Assembly: GCA_900318405.1 (NCBI GenBank)
Contig: ONKP01000036.1
Location: forward strand, 1 to 34,876
Reading direction: 5' to 3'
Origin: an uncultured Eubacteriales bacterium
Lineage (GTDB): Bacteria > Bacillota > Clostridia > Lachnospirales > Lachnospiraceae
Length of the DNA stretch: 34,876 nucleotides
A program made the translations under genes and the position numbers. The notes beneath the pieces are model-generated. The model worked only from the letters and a program-made list of their open reading frames with translations, had not been told where the DNA came from and made no database searches. Below are positions 16,992 through 24,313 of this stretch, piece after piece (the stretch's first letter is position 1; each line of letters begins with the position of its first letter).

Positions 16992-17963
16992 TCAGTACCC
17001 TCTCTTCCTGTCCACCTCGTGCACAAGCGGCCTGCCGTTCAGGAAATTTTCCAGGTCTTCGCAGAACATCTCCACGCTTTTTTCGCGGGTATAATTCAGC
17101 GTCATCTGGCCGGCGCAGTGAGGTGTCAGCAGTATATTTTTCGCGGTGCGGAGCGGGCTGTTGGCCGGCACGGGCTCCGTCTGCATGACATCCAGTGCCG
17201 CTCCGGCAAGTTTTCCTTCGTTCAGCGCATCGGTCAGAGCCGTCTCATCGATGGCACTTCCTCTTCCAACGTTGACCAGATAGGCTCTTTCGGGAAGAAG
17301 GGCGATCATATCTCTGTTCAGAATTCCGATCGTCTCCGGTGTCTCCGGAAGGCTCATGACCAGAAGATCCGTCTGCGGAAGCACTGACGCCAGTTCTGAG
17401 ACACGGCACACTTTATCATATTCCGGTGACATTCTGCCGCTCCGGTTCACGCCCACGACAGATGCCGGCTCGAATCCCCTCACGCGCTTCGCAAAGGTGC
17501 TTCCGATGTCTCCGGTCCCGAGAACGGTGATCCTGCTGCCGCACAGAGAATGCATGGGAATCTCGTGCCCCCATTTCTCTGCCGTCGTGTCATTCATTAT
17601 TTTTTCATAGGAAACAAACTGACGCATCATGATCAGCGACGTCATGATGATATGCTCAGAAATCGTGACACCATAGGCTCCTGCGGAATTTGACAGATGA
17701 CAGCTTTCGTTCGGAAGAACCCCCTCCGTCAGATAATGATTCACACCGGCCCAGTGGGTGCAGAACCATTTCAGATTTTTTGCTTTATGCAGGGGTTCCG
17801 GATTCGATCCAAACATGATATCCGCATCTGCAGCTTCTGCTTTCGCTTCCTCCAGATTGGTCACAAAACAGGTCGTGCAGCCATGTTTATCCGCGATCTC
17901 CCTGATTTTCTGCTTCTGTTCTTCCGTTATCTGCCAGTAAACAAGAATTTTATATCCCATCAT
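16992..17963 (-). CDS. D-isomer-specific 2-hydroxyacid dehydrogenase
   Basis: NAD(P)-dependent reduction of a 2-keto acid to a D-2-hydroxy acid, or the reverse. The 323-residue product is full length. The nucleotide-binding loop is GTGDIG (149-154). The catalytic triad is present: R234 in NVGRGSAID, E263 in QTEPVPANSPL and H282 in TPHCAG. The substrate-side segment HWAGVNHY and SAGAYGVTISEHIIM are typical of the phosphoglycerate-dehydrogenase-like superfamily, but the substrate cannot be assigned. Two tandem ATGs (17963 and 17960) follow GGAGG; the second has the more usual spacing. Divergent from exonuclease III and abutting the response regulator stop with zero gap. Confidence 0.88.
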   Translation of the reverse strand: MMGYKILVYWQITEEQKQKIREIADKHGCTTCFVTNLEEAKAEAADADIMFGSNPEPLHKAKNLKWFCTHWAGVNHYLTEGVLPNESCHLSNSAGAYGVTISEHIIMTSLIMMRQFVSYEKIMNDTTAEKWGHEIPMHSLCGSRITVLGTGDIGSTFAKRVRGFEPASVVGVNRSGRMSPEYDKVCRVSELASVLPQTDLLVMSLPETPETIGILNRDMIALLPERAYLVNVGRGSAIDETALTDALNEGKLAGAALDVMQTEPVPANSPLRTAKNILLTPHCAGQMTLNYTREKSVEMFCEDLENFLNGRPLVHEVDRKRGY

Positions 17964-18023
17964 GGATACCTCCGCATTTCCGCTTCTGATCTTTCACCGT
18001 GATTTTTCTCTGATACAGATCTG

Positions 18024-18052
18024 TTTTTTAATTTCACCGGCAATAGTATAAT
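18024..18052 (+). promoter_or_regulatory. Possible promoter of the exonuclease III gene
   Basis: A perfect -10 TATAAT (18047-18052) with a T-rich, non-consensus -35 (18024-18029) at 17 bases. The start would fall near 18059, about 38 bases before the ATG. Confidence 0.45.
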
Positions 18053-18096
18053 GCATATAACCGATTCTGCCAAACAGAGGAATGGAGACAAATACA

Positions 18097-18855
18097 ATGA
18101 AAAAACTCATCTCATGGAACGTCAACGGCCTCCGCGCCTGCTACGGCAAGGGGACCTTCATGGAATTTCTGGAAAAAGAGCAGCCCGATGCGCTGATGCT
18201 GCAGGAGACAAAACTGCAGGCCGGCCAGATCAGTCTCGATCTGCCCGGGTATCATCAGTACTGGAATTACGCGGAAAAGAAAGGATATTCAGGCACCGCA
18301 GCCTTCGTAAAAGAAGAACCGCTGAACGTGACGCTGGGACTTGGCATCGAGGAACACGACCATGAGGGCCGTGTGATCACGATGGAGTATCCGGATTTTT
18401 ACCTGATCACGGTCTATGTGCCGAATGCCAAAGAAGATCTCTCCCGTCTCGCCTACCGGCAGGTATGGGAAGATGACTTTCTTGCATACGTGAAAAAGCT
18501 GGAAGAGAAAAAGCCTGTTATTTACTGCGGCGATCTCAACGTCGCGCATGAGGAGATCGACCTGAAGAATCCGAAGTCCAACCGCGGTCACGCCGGTTTC
18601 ACCGATGAAGAACGTGCCAAATTTGACAACGTGCTGGCCTCCGGAATGATCGACACGTACCGTTATTTTTATCCCGATAAAACCGGCGCCTATTCCTGGT
18701 GGTCCTACCGTTTCCGCGCCCGCGAGCACAACGCAGGCTGGCGGATCGACTACTTTGTCACCAGCAATTCACTCCGCGACAGACTGCAGGATGCCGTCAT
18801 CTACAGCGATGTCATGGGGTCTGACCACTGCCCGGTGGGGCTGATTCTGAATTGA
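18097..18855 (+). CDS. xth: Exodeoxyribonuclease III / AP endonuclease
   Basis: DNA repair nuclease that cuts at abasic sites and trims 3' ends. The 252-residue length fits the ExoIII family. Motifs are SWNVNGLRA (N8/N10 region), MLQETKLQ (metal-binding E37), [35 protein letters not shown] (the Asp/Asn pair), AGWRIDYF and SDHCPVGL (catalytic Asp-His). I used the ATG at 18097, preceded by GGAG, because it gives the canonical [11 protein letters not shown] start; an in-frame ATG at 18082 would add five residues. It stands alone between a divergent dehydrogenase and a convergent permease. Confidence 0.95.
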   Translation: MKKLISWNVNGLRACYGKGTFMEFLEKEQPDALMLQETKLQAGQISLDLPGYHQYWNYAEKKGYSGTAAFVKEEPLNVTLGLGIEEHDHEGRVITMEYPDFYLITVYVPNAKEDLSRLAYRQVWEDDFLAYVKKLEEKKPVIYCGDLNVAHEEIDLKNPKSNRGHAGFTDEERAKFDNVLASGMIDTYRYFYPDKTGAYSWWSYRFRAREHNAGWRIDYFVTSNSLRDRLQDAVIYSDVMGSDHCPVGLILN

Positions 18856-18940
18856 CCTCCCACTGTTAACCCGCAGGCTTTCAGGTACTACGATCTGTAA
18901 AGCTGTTCTCTGAAAATTTGGGCATTTCCTGCATTCATAA

Positions 18941-18978
18941 AAATTACCCGGCGCGACTGGTTCGTGCCGGGTATTCTT
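18941..18978. terminator. Bidirectional terminator between exonuclease III and the AEC permease
   Basis: An 8-bp perfect stem (TACCCGGC at 18945-18952 with GCCGGGTA at 18966-18973). On the minus strand it is followed by ATTTTTA and on the plus strand by TTCTTAT, so it could end both converging genes and is better for the minus strand. Confidence 0.7.
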
Positions 18979-18998
18979 ATATGCCAAGCGATGGAAAC

Positions 18999-19085
18999 CG
19001 TGCTTCACGGATTTGATCCCGTAATCGCGCATTCTCTTCACTCGATCTCTTCGTGATCGGGTGCGGCTCTCTGTACGCATAAATT
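18999..19085. repeat. Dispersed repeat family B, copy 1
   Basis: An intergenic stretch that aligns with 33911-33998 at roughly two thirds of positions. Shared blocks include ATCGCG, CACTCGATC, CGTGATCGG and CGCNTAA. It contains a small hairpin, CGATC-to-GATCG (19043-19059). It lies just past the 3' end of the AEC permease gene. No protein is evident. Confidence 0.6.
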
Positions 19086-19095
19086 GTACGGCAAT

Positions 19096-20031
19096 TCAAG
19101 CGAACATCGCCCCATAGAACGCAATGATCAGCGGGATCGTAACGATGCAGAAAATGATCCCGAGCATATTGCAGATACTCGCCTTCAGCGGCTGATTGTC
19201 ATAAAGGATCGCAAGCTGAGAGACGGTCGCCGCCGGCGGCGCTGCGATAGCCATAAACGCCACCTGCAGGACCGGCACAAGATCCGGATGCTTCGCCATG
19301 AAACCTGTCGCATAGAGCAGAAGCAGCATCAGGGACGGAAGCGCAATGAGACGCAGGAAGATCACCAGATAAGCCTTCCTGCAGGCAAACACCTCCGGGA
19401 GTTTTGCGGTGGCGATCTGCATACCGATGACAAGCATGGACAGCGGCCCGACCATATCTCCGAACCCGGTCATGACAGTCGTGATGACATCCGGCGTGTG
19501 AAAGCCTGTCAGAAGAAAAATCAGCCCGATGAAGACAGAGATCATATTTGAATTCAGGAACGCCTTCTTCAGATTGATCTTTTTCTCACCGCGGATCGCG
19601 GACATACCGTGTGTCCAGACAAAAATATTGAACGGGATCTGCATCGCGCCGGCGTAGAAAACCATGTCGCTGCCAAGCGTCATGCTGACCAGCGGCATGA
19701 TCAGATTGCCGACGTTCGGGTAGATGATGGTTGTGCTGTCGATCGCATCCAGATGCATCGGTTTCCTGAGTGCCCACGTGAACAGAACAGCTACGGCAAA
19801 ATACGCTGTTGAAAGAATCAGCGCGGCAATAAATCCCCGTGTCTTTTCCGGCGTGATATCAATCTGAAAAGCATTGATGATCAGGCATGGCGTAAAGACA
19901 TCGACGACGATTCTGGAAAGAATTCCGGTATCCTCTGCCTTTACCAGACCGAGGCGGACAATGAGGAAACCGATGACTGCCTCGAGCATCATCGAACCTA
20001 ATTTTGATACAAGAACCCATGTTGATGCCAT
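19096..20031 (-). CDS. AEC (auxin efflux carrier) family permease
   Basis: Membrane transporter; bacterial members move malate, malonate and other organic anions, but the substrate here is unknown. The 311-residue product is typical in length, with about nine to ten spans. It shows the family hallmarks IVVDVFTPCLIINAFQI, the PNVGNLIMPLVSMTLG helix, PLSMLVIGMQIA and AAPPAATVSQLAILYD near the C-terminus. The ATG at 20031 follows GGGGGA by about 6 bases. It is divergent from the thiamine promoter at 20240, so a role in thiamine-precursor transport is possible, but nothing in the sequence supports it and it lacks a riboswitch. Confidence 0.88.
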   Translation of the reverse strand: MASTWVLVSKLGSMMLEAVIGFLIVRLGLVKAEDTGILSRIVVDVFTPCLIINAFQIDITPEKTRGFIAALILSTAYFAVAVLFTWALRKPMHLDAIDSTTIIYPNVGNLIMPLVSMTLGSDMVFYAGAMQIPFNIFVWTHGMSAIRGEKKINLKKAFLNSNMISVFIGLIFLLTGFHTPDVITTVMTGFGDMVGPLSMLVIGMQIATAKLPEVFACRKAYLVIFLRLIALPSLMLLLLYATGFMAKHPDLVPVLQVAFMAIAAPPAATVSQLAILYDNQPLKASICNMLGIIFCIVTIPLIIAFYGAMFA

Positions 20032-20239
20032 ATCTGTCCCCCGTTATTTTTCCCTGCTGCCTTCTCCCTGTCATCCCATTGTTGCTGCAGCCCTTTGAAT
20101 GATTCCAGGTGTCTCTGAATGCAGTCCCTGATGCATGTATCGCTATGCTTCATCAGCCTTCATTTAGCAATTTTCCCTATTGTAAACCCGAATCCGTCGG
20201 ATGTGTCAGTTTTTATGTTTTCCGACCGGCCCCTCCGTG

Positions 20240-20268
20240 TTGCGCAATACATTTCCAGGTGCTATACT
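20240..20268 (+). promoter_or_regulatory. Promoter of the thiamine operon
   Basis: -35 TTGCGC (20240-20245), a 17-base spacer and an extended -10 TGCTATACT (hexamer 20263-20268). The start would lie near 20275, just ahead of the TPP aptamer. Confidence 0.7.
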
Positions 20269-20289
20269 GGGCAGGTATTAAAAATTCAA

Positions 20290-20374
20290 GAGACAGGGGA
20301 GCTTCACAGCTGAGAGGTGCGATTGCCGCACGACCCTAAAAAACCTGATTTGGATAATGCCAACGTAGGGAGCG
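20290..20374 (+). promoter_or_regulatory. TPP (thiamine pyrophosphate) riboswitch aptamer
   Basis: The conserved parts of the THI element appear in order: GGGGAGC, CTGAGA (20310-20315), ACCCTA (20333-20338), AACCTGATTTGGATAATGCC (20342-20361) and GTAGGG (20365-20370). An intrinsic terminator follows at 20429-20461 and the coding start is at 20542, so TPP binding would be expected to end transcription before thiM-thiE. The regulated pathway matches the downstream genes. Confidence 0.96.
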
Positions 20375-20428
20375 CTGCAATAGCACTGTGCCGTTTGCCG
20401 GCGACAGTCGCATGTAACCGTATACTGA

Positions 20429-20462
20429 CGGGCAGAGTCTTCAGGCTCTGCCCGTTTTTTAT
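20429..20462 (+). terminator. Riboswitch-controlled intrinsic terminator
   Basis: A 9-bp perfect stem, CGGGCAGAG (20429-20437) with CTCTGCCCG (20446-20454), is followed by TTTTTT. It is placed between the TPP aptamer and the thiM-thiE start, as expected for a transcriptional off-switch. Confidence 0.9.
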
Positions 20463-20541
20463 ATCGATGAATTGCTTCTTCCCCGTCTCCTGAAAATATC
20501 GGACACACTGCATGTGCCGAAAAAATATACCGGGAGAATTC

Positions 20542-22152
20542 ATGTTATTTCACACACACCCTCTGGTTCACCTGATTACCAACCGGGTGACGATGAATAA
20601 AACAGTCAACGGCATCCTCGCAGCCGGCGGCCGCGCGATCTGCGCTGACGCACCGGCAGAGGCTGAGGATATTACCGGCCTTGCCGATGCGCTGGTGCTC
20701 AACACCGGCATGCCTTCAGAAGAACGCGTGCGCGCGATGCTCATCGCCGGAAAAAAAGCAAACGCGAAAGGTATCCCTGTTGTGCTGGACCCGGTCGGCG
20801 CGGGTGCATCCGGTCTGCGGAATCAGATTCTGACAACGCTTCTTTCAGAAATACGCTTTACGGCGATCCGCGGCAATGCTTCTGAAATTGCCGCCCTCTG
20901 CCGCGTCTCCTTCCGGTCAGGCGGCGTAGAGGATGTCGGTGCAAGGGCTTCCGTGGAAGCCATGCGGGAACTTTCCCGGCGAACCGGCGCCGTGATCATC
21001 GCGACCGGGGAAGAGGATATTGTCATCCGGGACGGAGATGCGCCTTGTCAGACGCTGACCGGCGGATCACCGCTCCAGAAGCAGGTGACCGGGAGCGGAT
21101 GCATGCTCTCCGGCATCCTTGGCGCAGCTCTCGCCGATGCCCGGCTGAAATCTGCCGCAGACGCCCGGACTGCATGCATCAGACATGACGCATCCATAAT
21201 GACTGCCAGTAACGAAAATACAGTTCTCTTTCCGGCAGCGGACAGGAAAAAAGATACCCTCCTGTCAGATCCGTCAGATAAAAAAGGTACTTTTCCATCT
21301 GACAGGGGCATAGCGAATGCATCTGATGCCGACATACCCGGATCTGCTGACAAATCCGACTTTGACACAGCGGTCCGCCTGCTGAAGCTCTACCGCCGGG
21401 CCGCTGCCGATGCCGAGGCCATGATGCGGCGGCAGGGTTTTTTTGGCACAATGAGCTATGAAACTTTTCTCACCGATGCACTGAGCCGCATAGGACGGCC
21501 GGCATGGAGCAGGCACTGTCTTTCTCTGTACGCCGTGACAGACCGCGCCTGGCTGAACGGACGGACGCTGGCCGATGTGACGGAGCAGGCCCTGACGGGC
21601 GGTGTCACGATGGTACAGCTCAGAGAAAAAATGATCGATCCGGATGATTTCGTCCGGGAGGCAAAAGAACTTGTGCCCCTCTGCCATCGTTTCGGCGTGC
21701 CGCTCATCATCAACGATCATCCGCAGTTTTGTCAGAAGGCCGGCGCGGACGGCGTACACCTGGGGCAGGACGACATGTCTGTCCGGGAAGCCCGGCGGAT
21801 TCTCGGTCCGGACGCCATCATCGGTGCCACGGCACACAATGTGGAAGAAGCCGTCCGTGCAGAATCGGACGGTGCCGATTACCTGGGAAGCGGTGCCGCC
21901 TTCGGATCCCTGACGAAAAGAAATGCCGTCCGTATCAACCCGGAAGAATACCGCAAAATCACGTCGTCCGTGCACATCCCGGTCGCGGCGATCGGCGGAA
22001 TTCATGAAGACAACATCCTGAAACTGAAAGGACTCGGCCTCTCGGGCGTTGCCGTCGTGTCCGGTATTTTTGCTGCTGAAGACATCGAAAAGGCGGCCGG
22101 GCGGCTGAAACACCTGTCCACGCTGATACAGGAACCCCCTTGCTGCGTATAA
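20542..22152 (+). CDS. thiM-thiE: Hydroxyethylthiazole kinase / thiamine-phosphate synthase fusion (ThiM-ThiE)
   Basis: Bifunctional thiamine enzyme of 536 residues. The N-terminal ThiM part (about 1-320) phosphorylates hydroxyethylthiazole; it shows VLDPVGAGASGLR, IRGNASEIAAL and VTGSGCMLSG (C187). The C-terminal ThiE part (about 325-530) joins HMP-PP to thiazole phosphate; it shows TMVQLREK, LIINDHPQFCQKAGADGVHLGQDDMS, IIGATAHN, GADYLGSGAAFGS and VAAIGGIHEDNI. The ThiM part is about 60 residues longer than usual because of a low-complexity Asp/Ser/Ala/Lys-rich insert (about 205-275, bases 21154-21366) between GSGCMLS and the C-terminal helices. The ATG at 20542 follows GGGAG; in-frame codons upstream are ignored. 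It is first in the riboswitch-controlled set. Confidence 0.95.
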   Translation: MLFHTHPLVHLITNRVTMNKTVNGILAAGGRAICADAPAEAEDITGLADALVLNTGMPSEERVRAMLIAGKKANAKGIPVVLDPVGAGASGLRNQILTTLLSEIRFTAIRGNASEIAALCRVSFRSGGVEDVGARASVEAMRELSRRTGAVIIATGEEDIVIRDGDAPCQTLTGGSPLQKQVTGSGCMLSGILGAALADARLKSAADARTACIRHDASIMTASNENTVLFPAADRKKDTLLSDPSDKKGTFPSDRGIANASDADIPGSADKSDFDTAVRLLKLYRRAAADAEAMMRRQGFFGTMSYETFLTDALSRIGRPAWSRHCLSLYAVTDRAWLNGRTLADVTEQALTGGVTMVQLREKMIDPDDFVREAKELVPLCHRFGVPLIINDHPQFCQKAGADGVHLGQDDMSVREARRILGPDAIIGATAHNVEEAVRAESDGADYLGSGAAFGSLTKRNAVRINPEEYRKITSSVHIPVAAIGGIHEDNILKLKGLGLSGVAVVSGIFAAEDIEKAAGRLKHLSTLIQEPPCCV

Positions 22153-22170
22153 CACCTCATACTGTATACG

Positions 22171-22363
22171 TCCGCGCGGCGCTTTGCGCGGAACGATGAT
22201 TTCTGCAGGCGAAACGATGATCTCTGTGAGCGATACGATGGTCTCTATGAAGCGATGATATCTTTATGATCCTTTCATTCTATGAACCGATACAGATACT
22301 GAGGGCTGATACAGATACTGACGGGAGCGGCTGACAAAGCAACGCTGTATCTGCGTTTGTCAG
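22171..22363. repeat. Degenerate short tandem repeats and hairpins between thiM-thiE and thiW
   Basis: The 289-base gap contains three kinds of structure. A GC-rich hairpin pairs TCCGCGC (22171-22177) with GCGCGGA (22186-22192). About four diverging copies of a 17-21 base unit beginning CGATGAT or CGATGGT follow (22194-22270). Then comes a direct repeat of GATACAGATACTGA (about 22289-22322) and an 8-bp hairpin CTGACAAA / TTTGTCAG (22331-22363). TACAGATACT is also the first block of the family A repeat. No T-run follows the hairpins, so they are not convincing terminators. Confidence 0.6.
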
Positions 22364-22441
22364 AATAGATAAATGCCGGGGAACCGGCGGATACAGGGGA
22401 AGATCATTTCCGACGATCATCCCCGGAAGGAGGAAAATCTG

Positions 22442-22972
22442 ATGTCACAGGAAAAAACAAGAAAACTCGTCGCGTCGGGCGTCCTGGTCGCAGTCATCAT
22501 CTGCCTCTCGGGATTCTATATCCCGGTAGGTGCATCCAAGTGCTTTCCGATCCAGCACATGGTCAATGTACTTGCAGCCGTTCTGCTCGGGCCGTGGTGG
22601 GGCGTCGGCATTGCTTTTACCGCCAGTCTCATCCGCAATCTGATGGGAACCGGAACGCTGCTCGCATTTCCGGGAAGTATGGTGGGCGCACTGCTCTGCG
22701 GTCTCGTCTTCAGCAGATGGAAAAAGCTGTTCCCGACGTACATCGCAGAGGTTTTCGGCACCGGTGTGGCGGGAGGCATACTGGCCTGCCCGATCGCTGC
22801 TCTGCTGATGGGAAAGGATGCTGCGCTCTTCGCGTTCGTGCTTCCGTTCCTCGTCAGCACAGCCGGCGGCACACTGATCGCAGCTGTCCTGATCGGCGTT
22901 CTGAGCCGGACGCACGCACTCAGCTACATGAGAAACATGCTTGACGGCGGCAGGGCAAAACAGACGGCATGA
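22442..22972 (+). CDS. thiW: ThiW, predicted thiazole-uptake S component of an ECF transporter
   Basis: Membrane substrate-binding subunit that would work with the shared ECF ATPase/EcfT module encoded elsewhere. The 176-residue product has about five to six spans and the characteristic opening VLVAVIICLSGFYIPVGASKCFPIQHMVNVLAAVLLGPWWG, followed by ASLIRNLMGTGTLLAFPGSM. ThiW is linked in the literature to thiazole salvage by its association with TPP riboswitches and ThiM, which fits this locus. The ATG at 22442 follows AAGGAGG by 8 bases; an in-frame ATG at 22373 is ignored. It lies within the thiamine locus, 289 bases after thiM-thiE. Confidence 0.9.
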   Translation: MSQEKTRKLVASGVLVAVIICLSGFYIPVGASKCFPIQHMVNVLAAVLLGPWWGVGIAFTASLIRNLMGTGTLLAFPGSMVGALLCGLVFSRWKKLFPTYIAEVFGTGVAGGILACPIAALLMGKDAALFAFVLPFLVSTAGGTLIAAVLIGVLSRTHALSYMRNMLDGGRAKQTA

Positions 22973-23293
22973 TGTCATTTCCCGGCGCCGGGACCGTTCT
23001 GAGCATGCAGATCATAACCGTTCAGACTGACCGGGAATGCTTTCACCAGACCGTACACAAAGCACTTAAATATTTTTTATAACCGAAAAAAGCGGAGGAC
23101 CGGGGGCACCACCTTCTTCCGCTATAGAAAGCGGCGGACACCGCTCAGAAGTTTTCCGCCGTTACCGCGGTGTATGTCACAGTCAGATGCAGGATATCAC
23201 GCCGATGAATAAAAACGGACCTGCAAAACCGGCTGCGGCAGACTGCCCATGCGGTTTAATGCACAGTTACGGCTGAGCTGAAAGGAGTTCAAC
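22973..23293 (+). other. Structured intergenic region between thiW and thiD, possible leader RNA
   Basis: 321 bases without a supportable gene. At 23091-23161 several segments can pair in mutually exclusive ways. AGCGG (23130-23134) can pair with CCGCT at 23119-23123 or at 23141-23145, while CGGCGGA (23132-23138) pairs perfectly with TCCGCCG (23155-23161). A weak -10-like TATAAC (23078-23083) precedes this. I do not recognise a second TPP aptamer or another known riboswitch class here. Confidence 0.4.
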
Positions 23294-24202
23294 GTGAGAA
23301 CAGCATTAACAATCGCCGGGAGTGATTCCAGCGGAGGCGCCGGTATTCAGGCTGATATCAAGACCATGATGGCGAATGGTGTGTATGCCATGTCCGCCGT
23401 CACGGCTCTGACTGCCCAGAACACGACCGGCGTCACGGGAATCATGAATGTATCCCCGGCATTTCTGGAGATGGAGCTGGACAGCGTATTTACGGATATC
23501 AGACCAGACGCAGTTAAGACCGGCATGATATCCTCGGCTCCGCTGATCCGCTCCATTGTACGGAAGCTGAAGGAATACCATGCCGGTCATATTGTTGTTG
23601 ATCCCGTCATGGCGGCAACCAGCGGAGCCAGGCTGATCGATGAGGACGCCGTCGGCGAACTCATCCGGTCGCTGATCCCGCTGGCAGACATCGTGACCCC
23701 CAACATTCCTGAAACAGAGGTTCTCTCCGGACTTTCTGTAACAGATCCGGCATCCATGGAAAAGGCTGCCCGAATAATCGGTGACAGCTGCGGCTGCGCC
23801 GTCCTCGTCAAGGGCGGACACAGCACCGGCTGCGCTGACGATCTGCTGTATATACCTGTTGCTGACAAGACAGATAGTCACATCGGCGTGGCAGGGAATA
23901 CGACCGCAGACACCCGGGACATTGCAGACAGAAAACCGGTGCCCGGAAGCCCGTCAGAGCCGCAGCTGATATGGTTTCGCGGCAAACGGATTCCTTCCTC
24001 CAACACACACGGCACAGGCTGCACGCTTTCGAGTGCCATTGCTGCCAATCTTGCGAAGGGTTTTCCCCGGGCCGAAGCTGTCAGACGTGCCAAAGCTTAC
24101 ATCAGCGGCGCGATTGCGGCAGGCCTGGACCTGGGTCACGGAAGCGGTCCGGTTGACCACGGATTTGATCTGTCGGGTTATTTTTTCAGTCATGAGCAAT
24201 GA
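23294..24202 (+). CDS. thiD: Hydroxymethylpyrimidine (phosphate) kinase ThiD
   Basis: Phosphorylates HMP and HMP-P to give HMP-PP for ThiE. Ribokinase-fold motifs are GSDSSGGAGIQADIKTM (8-24), AVTALTAQNT, VVDPVMAATSG, IVTPNIPETEVLSG, VLVKGGH and the anion-hole NTHGTGCTLSS. The product is 302 residues, against about 266 for E. coli ThiD. The excess is a low-complexity insert of about 35 residues (roughly 196-232, rich in Asp, Thr, Pro and Ala) between the LLYIP strand and LIWFRGKRI. The start is GTG at 23294, supported by AAAGGAG 7 bases upstream. It is 111 bases before thiC. Confidence 0.95.
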   Translation: MRTALTIAGSDSSGGAGIQADIKTMMANGVYAMSAVTALTAQNTTGVTGIMNVSPAFLEMELDSVFTDIRPDAVKTGMISSAPLIRSIVRKLKEYHAGHIVVDPVMAATSGARLIDEDAVGELIRSLIPLADIVTPNIPETEVLSGLSVTDPASMEKAARIIGDSCGCAVLVKGGHSTGCADDLLYIPVADKTDSHIGVAGNTTADTRDIADRKPVPGSPSEPQLIWFRGKRIPSSNTHGTGCTLSSAIAANLAKGFPRAEAVRRAKAYISGAIAAGLDLGHGSGPVDHGFDLSGYFFSHEQ

Positions 24203-24313
24203 TCTGCGGATTTTTTTTACAGTCATGAATAATCATCGGCCGGGTTGTTCTTACAGTCATCAGGATCCGGCAGTCAGATGTAAAAATCAGAAAAAGTCAG
24301 GAGAGAACAAACT

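Noticed and set aside
24203-24313. A second TPP riboswitch before thiC.
   Set aside because: The 111-base gap lacks CTGAGA and the CCTGAT..GGATAATGCC block; it only has a few repeats of TTACAGTCAT.
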